From the NCBI GenBank assembly GCA_002405565.1, contig DHMB01000086.1, forward strand, positions 21,686 through 33,069: a stretch of DNA of 11,384 nt. The letters run 5' to 3'. Shown here in pieces: positions 6,694 through 11,384 of the stretch; position 1 is the stretch's first letter; the number at the start of each line of letters is the position of its first letter. A program made the translations under genes and the position numbers. The notes beneath the pieces are model-generated. The model did no database searches. It was not told the DNA's origin and saw nothing but the letters and a program-made list of their open reading frames with translations. The DNA comes from Clostridiales bacterium UBA4653 (GTDB lineage Bacteria > Bacillota > Clostridia > Oscillospirales > CAG-272).

Positions 6694-8859
6694 ATGAAGA
6701 TACTTCTTTGCACGATGAAAATGAATATGGGCGGAGCGGAGACGCATATCTTCGAGCTTGCAAAGGCGCTTTCCCTCCGTGGGCACGAGGTGACGGTTGC
6801 CTCCGGCGGGGGAAGATATGCGGAGGAGCTGTCCTCTCTCGGCATAAAAACCGTGACGGTGCCGCTTTATTCAAAAAATCCGCTGCTTATGGCGGCGGGA
6901 CGACGGAAGCTGTCCGCCCTTATAAAAAGAGAAAATTTCGATATTGTCCACGCTCACGCAAGGATTCCCGCGCTTATCTGCGGCGGGCTTCAGAAGAAAT
7001 ACGGCTTCCGCTTTGTGACAACGGCACACTACGATTTCAAGGTCACGCCGCTTCTCCGCAGGCTGACGGACTGGGGAGAGCATTGCTTTGCTGTCAGCCC
7101 CGATATAAAGGATTATGTTGCGGAAAGCTACGGATTCCCGAAAGAGAACATCTCCGTTATCCCGAACGGTATCGATACGGAGAAATTCTCCCCGTCCGGC
7201 GGGGAGGAATTGCTTGCGGAGTTTCCCTCTCTTGCGGGGAAGACCGTCATTCTGCACGTCAGCCGGCTGGAAAGCTATTCTTCTCTCTGCGCCGAAAAGC
7301 TGGCGGAGAGTATGTGCGTCATCGGAAAGAAATATCCCGCAGCCGTGCTTGTAATCGTCGGCGGCGGAAGCGAGCTTGAGAGAATCCGCAGTATTGCCGG
7401 AGAGACGAACAAAGCCCTCGGCAGGGAGGCGGTAATTGCCGTCGGCGCGAGGGCGGACGCTTATAAATTTATGAAAGCGGCGAGCATTTTTGCAGGCCCC
7501 TCCCGCGCGGCGCTGGAAGCTATGGCTTGCGGAGTGCCGGCGGTTGTAACAGGGTCGCAGGGGCATATAGGCATATTTTCGGATGAAAGCAAACCTGTCT
7601 GCGAAAGGACAAATTTCTGCGGCAGGGGGCTTCCGCTTCCGGATGAAGCCGCGCTCTGCCGCGACGTCGGAACGCTTCTTTCGGTGACGGAGGACGAGCG
7701 CAGGGCTATGGGCAGAGCCTGCCGCGAATACGTCTGCAATAATTATTCCGTCGGCATTATGGCGGATATATGCGAGAGAGAATACCTCCGCCTTTCAAAA
7801 ATCGTTACGGGAAAGCGTCACGATTTTACCCTCTGCGGCTATTACGGCTTCGGAAACACGGGTGACGAGGCGCTTGAAAAATGTATAATCTCGTCCATAA
7901 GGGAAAGAGACCCCTCCGCCGACATCTGCGTCATGACCCATACGCCGAAAAAAACTTCAAGACGGTTTTCCGTCGCGACGGTGCAGAGAATGAATATTCC
8001 CGCCGTCATGAAAGTGCTGAAAAACACGGATACGTTCATTTTCGGCGGCGGAAACCTTTTGCAGGACAAGACGAGCTTTGCGTCACTTCTTTATTATTCT
8101 AAAATGCTGTCATGGGCGAAGAAAAACGGCTGTCGGACTGTAATCTTCGCAAACGGTCTCGGGCCATTTGAAAGCCCGAGGGCGCTGAAAATAACGGCTC
8201 GCGCACTGTCGACCGCGGACGCGGTTTCAATGAGGGAAACATATTCCCTTGAGCTTGCCGGAGAGCTTTGTCCCGGGCTTTCGCCCGCGCTTACGTTCGA
8301 CCCCGCGATAATGACAATCCCCGCTACCGGCGCAAAAAAGGACGGAAAATATTTCGTCGTCTCGCCGAAACTCTTTTCGGAGACTGCGACGGACGAGCTC
8401 ATCGGCGCAGTGAAAACGCTGTCCGAGCGGCACAGAATGAAGGCATATATCCTCCCGATGTACGAAAAGGAGGACATGAAGATATGCGAGAAGGTCGCGC
8501 GCGAAACGGGCGGAGGGCTTCTCCCGTGCGGGATGTCTCCGGAGGACGTTTCCGGAGTGCTTTCCGGCGCGGAGGTGCTGATAGGCTCCCGGCTTCATTC
8601 GCTTGTGCTTGCGACGGTCGCGCTGTGTCCGGCAGTTGCTCTTTCGGACGATATAAAGCTGTTTTCTTATATGGAGATGATTGCCGCGGAGGGCGAGGAG
8701 CCGTCCTGCCTTTCGGAGACGTCGGCGGGGGATGACATAATCTCGCTTGTCGACGCGGTGCTCTCCCGTAGCGGAGAGATACGGAAAAGCCTCGGCGAAA
8801 GGTTGCCTTTCCGCCGCGGAATGTACGAAAAGAGCATTGATATGCTGATTTCAAAATAA
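6694..8859 (+). CDS. Fusion: GT4-like glycosyltransferase + CsaB-type polysaccharide pyruvyl transferase
   Basis: A single 721-residue chain with two enzymes. Residues 1 to about 370 are a GT-B glycosyltransferase: MNMGGAETHIFELAKAL at 10-26, DIVHAHA at 83-89, VSPDIKDY at 134-141, IPNGIDTEKF at 156-165, VILHVSRL at 185-192 and ALEAMACGVPAVVTG at 273-287. Residues about 377-721 match CsaB: GYYGFGNTGDEAL at 382-394, FGGGNLLQD at 450-458, RETYSLEL at 514-521, DPAI at 536-539 and GSRLHSLVLA at 631-640. CsaB enzymes add ketal pyruvate from phosphoenolpyruvate to cell-wall polysaccharide, which SLH-domain proteins then bind. No signal peptide or membrane helix is seen, so it acts at the cytoplasmic face. 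The first Glu of the GT4 EX7E motif is absent (Ala267 before Glu275). GGAGG lies four bases before the start; a strong terminator follows. The sugar and acceptor cannot be told from here. Confidence 0.88.
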   Translation: MKILLCTMKMNMGGAETHIFELAKALSLRGHEVTVASGGGRYAEELSSLGIKTVTVPLYSKNPLLMAAGRRKLSALIKRENFDIVHAHARIPALICGGLQKKYGFRFVTTAHYDFKVTPLLRRLTDWGEHCFAVSPDIKDYVAESYGFPKENISVIPNGIDTEKFSPSGGEELLAEFPSLAGKTVILHVSRLESYSSLCAEKLAESMCVIGKKYPAAVLVIVGGGSELERIRSIAGETNKALGREAVIAVGARADAYKFMKAASIFAGPSRAALEAMACGVPAVVTGSQGHIGIFSDESKPVCERTNFCGRGLPLPDEAALCRDVGTLLSVTEDERRAMGRACREYVCNNYSVGIMADICEREYLRLSKIVTGKRHDFTLCGYYGFGNTGDEALEKCIISSIRERDPSADICVMTHTPKKTSRRFSVATVQRMNIPAVMKVLKNTDTFIFGGGNLLQDKTSFASLLYYSKMLSWAKKNGCRTVIFANGLGPFESPRALKITARALSTADAVSMRETYSLELAGELCPGLSPALTFDPAIMTIPATGAKKDGKYFVVSPKLFSETATDELIGAVKTLSERHRMKAYILPMYEKEDMKICEKVARETGGGLLPCGMSPEDVSGVLSGAEVLIGSRLHSLVLATVALCPAVALSDDIKLFSYMEMIAAEGEEPSCLSETSAGDDIISLVDAVLSRSGEIRKSLGERLPFRRGMYEKSIDMLISK

Positions 8860-8881
8860 AACGCAAGCGTTTTACGCAGAC

Positions 8882-8918
8882 AAAAACGGCGCGGAGGGAA
8901 GCCTTCGCGCCGTTTTTT
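8882..8918 (+). terminator. Strong intrinsic terminator after the glycosyltransferase-CsaB gene
   Basis: AAAAACGGCGCG at 8882-8893 pairs perfectly with CGCGCCGTTTTT at 8906-8917; the stem continues inward through a G-U and three more pairs to a GAAG loop at 8898-8901, and ends in a T-run to 8918. The A-run on the left makes it potentially bidirectional. Confidence 0.92.
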
Positions 8919-8966
8919 ATGCAAAATCAATTTTCGTCACAAAAAGCGCAAAAGAGAGCGCAGAGG

Positions 8967-8995
8967 TTGAAAAGATGGCGGATATGTGATATAAT
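8967..8995 (+). promoter_or_regulatory. Sigma-A promoter of the acyltransferase gene, with a palindrome on the -10
   Basis: TTGAAA at 8967-8972 and TATAAT at 8990-8995, spacer 17 bases. The expected start near 9002 gives a leader of about 22 nt. The inverted repeat TGTGAT-ATA-ATCACA (8985-8999) is centred on the -10 element and looks like a repressor operator. Confidence 0.85.
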
Positions 8996-9023
8996 CACAA
9001 AAGAAAATCTGCGGAGAGGGATT

Positions 9024-9830
9024 ATGAAAAAACGTTATTACTATTATTTCGACGAAAAAAACGATGATTTTGCGGGCACCAATATAAACGGCGAAAAGAC
9101 CCCGAAAAATTATGAATATCTCCCCCGGAACATTTTTTACAGGATATTCAAGCCCATAGTTTATTATCTCGTCCTGCCGATTGTTTCTCTCGCTGTCACC
9201 CTTATGGGCGTCCGCATAAAGAACAGAAAGGTTTTCAGAAACCGCAGAGACAGAAAAAAGGGCTATTTTATATACAGTAACCATACGGGCAGTATACGGG
9301 ACGTGTTTTCCGCCCCGAAGGTGTCGTTTCCCCATCAGTGCTATGCCGTTGCAAATCCGGACGCGATAAGTATTCCGGGGATAAGACTGCTTGTTAAATT
9401 TCTCGGAGTCATGCCCGTGCCGTCCGATATAAAGACCTATGCGAAATTCAGAGACGCAATCGGCAAGGTTTATGAAAAGGGTAACGTCATATCCATTTTT
9501 CCGGAGGCGCATATATGGCCGAAATATCATGAAATCCGCGACTTTCCGGACGTTTCGTTTTATTATCCCGTCGAGCTTGACGCACCGTGCTTTGTGAAAA
9601 CAACGGTATACATAAGGAAGAAAAACGGCAGGACAAAAGCAAAGATGATTTGCGACGGCCCGTTCTATCCGGACAAGACCCTTCCGCGCAGGGAAGCGCA
9701 GGCAAAGCTCTGCCGCGAGGTCAAGGAGACGATGAAAATGCGCGCGAAAGAATTCGGCTCCTCGCCGGACGAAAGATTCAGTTATATAAAGGTAGATTCT
9801 CCCGAAGAAGTCCGGACGGAGATTGCATGA
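9024..9830 (+). CDS. Lysophospholipid acyltransferase (PlsC/LPLAT superfamily)
   Basis: Probably acylates lysophosphatidic acid or a related glycerolipid at the membrane. The open frame extends left to 8919, but the ATG at 9024 has GGAGAGGG just upstream and lies 29 nt after the -10 element, while 8919 would precede the promoter. The resulting 268-residue protein starts with a Tyr-rich RYYYYFDEKNDDFAG at 4-18, a membrane segment at about 44-62 (PIVYYLVLPIVSLAVTLMG), the acyltransferase block YSNHTGSIRDVFS at 84-96, FLGVMPVPS at 126-134 and ISIFPEAHIWP at 156-166, the FPEG-like motif. The His and Asp of the first block are five residues apart instead of the usual four; I recall Bacillota relatives with NHTQ-type blocks that share this. 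One-gene transcription unit between two terminators. The substrate is not shown by the context. Confidence 0.85.
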   Translation: MKKRYYYYFDEKNDDFAGTNINGEKTPKNYEYLPRNIFYRIFKPIVYYLVLPIVSLAVTLMGVRIKNRKVFRNRRDRKKGYFIYSNHTGSIRDVFSAPKVSFPHQCYAVANPDAISIPGIRLLVKFLGVMPVPSDIKTYAKFRDAIGKVYEKGNVISIFPEAHIWPKYHEIRDFPDVSFYYPVELDAPCFVKTTVYIRKKNGRTKAKMICDGPFYPDKTLPRREAQAKLCREVKETMKMRAKEFGSSPDERFSYIKVDSPEEVRTEIA

Positions 9831-9883
9831 AAAAGGCATTATCCGTCTTTCCGGCGCACAATTCTTTTTCCGAAATGAAAATT

Positions 9884-9906
9884 CACCCGCTTTGCGGGTG
9901 TTTTTT
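9884..9906 (+). terminator. Intrinsic terminator after the acyltransferase gene
   Basis: CACCCGC at 9884-9890 pairs with GCGGGTG at 9894-9900 around a TTT loop and is followed by six Ts. It closes the acyltransferase unit 54 nt after the stop codon. Confidence 0.88.
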
Positions 9907-10029
9907 ATTGTGACGGCAAGGCGGTGCGCGAATTTCCCGCGTGATCGGGATTTGCGGGCGGCTGACAGTCAACTGCGCAACTTTTGCGCAAAAATTTATT
10001 AAAATTGAAAAGAAATTTATATAAAACTA
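9907..10029. other. Intergenic stretch between the acyltransferase terminator and the ribbon-helix-helix promoter
   Basis: A GC-rich patch (about 9913-9960) contains the imperfect dyad TCCCG-N6-CGGGA (9935-9950) and overlapping CGCG words; it gives way to an A/T-rich tract from 9990. I see no coding signal. The only nearby frame, a 28-codon one from the ATG at 9827, runs through the terminator. Confidence 0.5.
9974..9990 (+). repeat. Paired TGCGCA palindromes 11 bp apart
   Basis: TGCGCAA (9974-9980) and TTGCGCA (9984-9990) form an inverted repeat around CTT. Each half contains the self-complementary TGCGCA, so the two copies also sit in phase one helical turn apart. They end about 40 bp left of the -35 of the next promoter. 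No T-run follows, so it is not a terminator; a protein-binding site is possible. Confidence 0.45.
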
Positions 10030-10057
10030 TTGACAAAATTCAAAAAGCGAGTATAAT
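10030..10057 (+). promoter_or_regulatory. Sigma-A promoter of the ribbon-helix-helix/clpB unit
   Basis: TTGACA at 10030-10035 and TATAAT at 10052-10057 with a 16-base spacer. Upstream from about 9990 the DNA is almost all A and T with A-runs, resembling an UP element, and contains AAATTTAT twice with a 21-bp period (9992 and 10013). The -10 lies in the palindrome GTATAATATAC (10051-10061). I find no CIRCE (TTAGCACTC-N9-GAGTGCTAA) and no tandem CtsR heptads. Confidence 0.87.
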
Positions 10058-10087
10058 ATACGATGTAAAGAAAGAAGGAGGCGGAAA

Positions 10088-10723
10088 ATGAAAAAGAGCT
10101 TATACAGTCTCATGCTCTCGGACGAGGTTGTCCGCGAAATCGATAATGCCGCGCACAGGCTCGGCACAAACCGCTCGGCGCTGATAAACAGGATACTTGC
10201 GGAATACGCTTCCGTCACGACTCCTGAAAAGCGGATAAACGATATTTTTTCCTCAATCTGCAATTTCTTCGGCGGCGAGAGCGATATCGTTCCGCTTGCC
10301 GTTCCGAATCAGGACACGATGCTTTTGAAAAGCAGTCTGAAATTCAAATACAGACCGACGGTCAGATATGAGGTTGAGCTACGGAGCACGAGCGAAGGAA
10401 CGAGCGGCAAGCTGAGCGTTGCGATAAGAACGCAGTCGCCGGCGCTTTCCGACGTTATGGATGGGTTCTTCGTCTGGATGAAGCGCATGGAGGATAAATA
10501 TCTTCCCGCGCCGCCTGAATATGAATTTCTCCCGGGGCGTTATGTAAGAAGCATAAATCCGATGGGCAGAATAAAAAACGGAGAGGAGCTCAGCCTTGCG
10601 ATTTCATCGTATGTAACCGTTCTTGACAGACTTCTCAAGGGCTGCGTTTCCGGCGAGCTTGACGCCGAAACGGCGGAGAAAATATATCTTTCATACCTTA
10701 AAAACACAAAAAGCATTATTTAA
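10088..10723 (+). CDS. Ribbon-helix-helix protein with unrecognised C-terminal domain
   Basis: Residues 4-40 read as a CopG/Arc-type ribbon-helix-helix DNA-binding domain: a strand YSLMLS at 5-10, helix A DEVVREIDNAAHRLG at 12-26, and helix B NRSALINRILAEY at 28-40 with the Gly-x-x-Arg-Ser turn. Such proteins bind DNA as dimers through the paired strand. The remaining 170 residues are far more than a classical repressor carries; they alternate strand-like (LKFKYRPTVRYEVELRS at 84-100, KLSVAIRT at 108-115) and helical stretches (MDGFFVWMKRMEDKY at 124-138), and I do not recognise the fold. No membrane segment or signal peptide. AAGGAGG six bases before the ATG is an excellent ribosome site. 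clpB starts 23 nt downstream with no visible terminator or promoter between, so co-transcription is likely. A role in its own or clpB regulation is inference from position only; binding a ligand through the C-terminal domain is equally possible. Confidence 0.72.
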   Translation: MKKSLYSLMLSDEVVREIDNAAHRLGTNRSALINRILAEYASVTTPEKRINDIFSSICNFFGGESDIVPLAVPNQDTMLLKSSLKFKYRPTVRYEVELRSTSEGTSGKLSVAIRTQSPALSDVMDGFFVWMKRMEDKYLPAPPEYEFLPGRYVRSINPMGRIKNGEELSLAISSYVTVLDRLLKGCVSGELDAETAEKIYLSYLKNTKSII

Positions 10724-10746
10724 TTCATCGCAAAGGAAGTGATTTT

Positions 10747-11384
10747 ATGAACCTTCAGAAATTCACTAAAAAATCAATAGAGGCGATAAACGCCGCGCAG
10801 AGCAAGGCGCTTGAAAATTCCAATCAGGCGATAACGCAGGAGCATCTGCTTTATGCGCTTATTTCGCAGGAGGGCGGACTTATCGGCAGTATCTTTTCCA
10901 AGATGGGCGTCGATACGGAGGCTGTTCTTTCCTCGCTGGATGAGGCTATATCAAAGATAACCAAAGTCGGCGGGGGCGGAGCCGAGCTTGACAAAATCTA
11001 TGTTTCTCAGGACTGTCAGCGCGTGCTTGAAAACGCCGAAAAGCTGGCAAAATCCGAAGGGGACGAATATGTCTCCGTCGAGCATATAACGGAAGCGATA
11101 TTCGATCTGCCGACGCAGGCGATAAGAGATATCTTCCGCATAAGAGGTATAACTAAAAATGCCTTCAAGGCAGAGCTTGCGAAGGTCAAGACGGCGCGCG
11201 TCACGGACGACGAGCCGGAGCAGACGTATGACGCTCTGAAAAAATACGGTTTTGACCTTGTCGAGCGGGCAAGAGAGCAGAAGCTGGATCCTGTCATCGG
11301 CAGGGATACCGAGATACGTAACGTAATCAGAATTCTTTCGAGAAAGACGAAGAACAACCCTGTGCTCATCGGCGAGCCGGGCGT
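10747..11384 (+). CDS. clpB: Chaperone ClpB, N-terminal part (cut by window edge)
   Basis: ATP-driven disaggregase that pulls proteins out of aggregates together with DnaK; cytoplasmic hexamer. The window holds 212 complete codons. Residues 1 to about 145 are the Clp N-terminal domain with its two similar halves (MNLQKFTKKSIEAI at the start, ITQEHLLYALIS at 29-40, and YVSVEHITEAI at 108-118 as the second copy). Then comes a linker and the start of the first AAA+ module: LKKYGFDLVERAREQKLDPV at 164-183, IGRDTEIRNVIRILSRKTKN at 184-203, and NPVLIGEPG at 204-212, the opening of Walker A. The ClpB-type N-terminus and wording favour ClpB over ClpC, but the middle coiled coil that would decide lies outside. 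AAGGAAGTGAT precedes the ATG by four bases. It follows the ribbon-helix-helix gene by 23 nt, probably in one mRNA. Confidence 0.9.
   Translation, partial: MNLQKFTKKSIEAINAAQSKALENSNQAITQEHLLYALISQEGGLIGSIFSKMGVDTEAVLSSLDEAISKITKVGGGGAELDKIYVSQDCQRVLENAEKLAKSEGDEYVSVEHITEAIFDLPTQAIRDIFRIRGITKNAFKAELAKVKTARVTDDEPEQTYDALKKYGFDLVERAREQKLDPVIGRDTEIRNVIRILSRKTKNNPVLIGEPG

Noticed and set aside
5961..6845. 294-codon minus-strand frame across the transketolase C-terminal gene
   Set aside because: It overlaps two well-supported genes and a terminator, and its protein shows no family resemblance.
8919..9023. Longer start of the acyltransferase (35 extra residues)
   Set aside because: It begins at the terminator of the previous gene and before the gene's own promoter; the ATG at 9024 has a clear ribosome site.
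8937..9839. 300-codon open frame on the minus strand opposite the acyltransferase
   Set aside because: The plus-strand gene has family motifs, a promoter and a terminator; the antisense frame has none and would run through the plus-strand promoter.
9827..9913. 28-codon frame starting at the ATGA overlapping the acyltransferase stop
   Set aside because: An ATGA overlap can mean translational coupling, but the frame reads straight through the terminator hairpin and T-run and gives an unremarkable peptide.
9935..9950. TCCCG-N6-CGGGA dyad as a second terminator or small RNA
   Set aside because: Short stem, no T-run after it, and no promoter that would make a small RNA; kept only as part of the intergenic description.

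Overview
The window looks like a housekeeping stretch of a bacterial chromosome, most likely from an anaerobic Clostridia-type Bacillota (an Oscillospirales-like gut or environmental lineage is my guess). Supporting signs are a transketolase split into two adjacent genes, a type II pantothenate kinase, purine-rich Shine-Dalgarno sites before most genes, near-consensus sigma-A promoters with 16-17 bp spacers, and a membrane acyltransferase of a type I associate with Bacillota. Base composition is moderate. No tRNA, rRNA, CRISPR array, insertion sequence or phage gene was seen.

Left half (1-4682), minus strand: one operon read right to left from a promoter at 4654-4682. It encodes asparaginyl-tRNA synthetase (asnS), a MocR-type class I aminotransferase, D-alanine--D-alanine ligase (ddl) and a type II pantothenate kinase (coaW-like), with gaps of only 16-26 nt. 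It combines translation, amino-acid nitrogen transfer, peptidoglycan precursor synthesis and CoA synthesis.

Middle (4683-6680), plus strand: a divergent promoter with a perfect TTGACA-17-TATAAT drives the transketolase N- and C-terminal subunit genes, which end at a hairpin. Right after it, with no visible promoter of its own, lies a 721-residue fusion of a GT4-like glycosyltransferase and a CsaB-type polysaccharide pyruvyl transferase (6694-8859). It is presumably for a pyruvylated cell-wall polysaccharide and is closed by a strong terminator.

Right part (8940-11384), plus strand: a single-gene unit for an LPLAT/PlsC-like acyltransferase with its own promoter and terminator. Next comes a strong promoter for a ribbon-helix-helix protein with a large unrecognised C-terminal domain, followed 23 nt later by clpB, cut off by the window edge inside the first Walker A motif.

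I see no clear new multi-gene system. The best leads are the ribbon-helix-helix/ClpB pair with its palindromic promoter region, the glycosyltransferase-CsaB fusion with a degenerate donor-site motif, and an operator-like palindrome exactly over the -10 element of the acyltransferase promoter.
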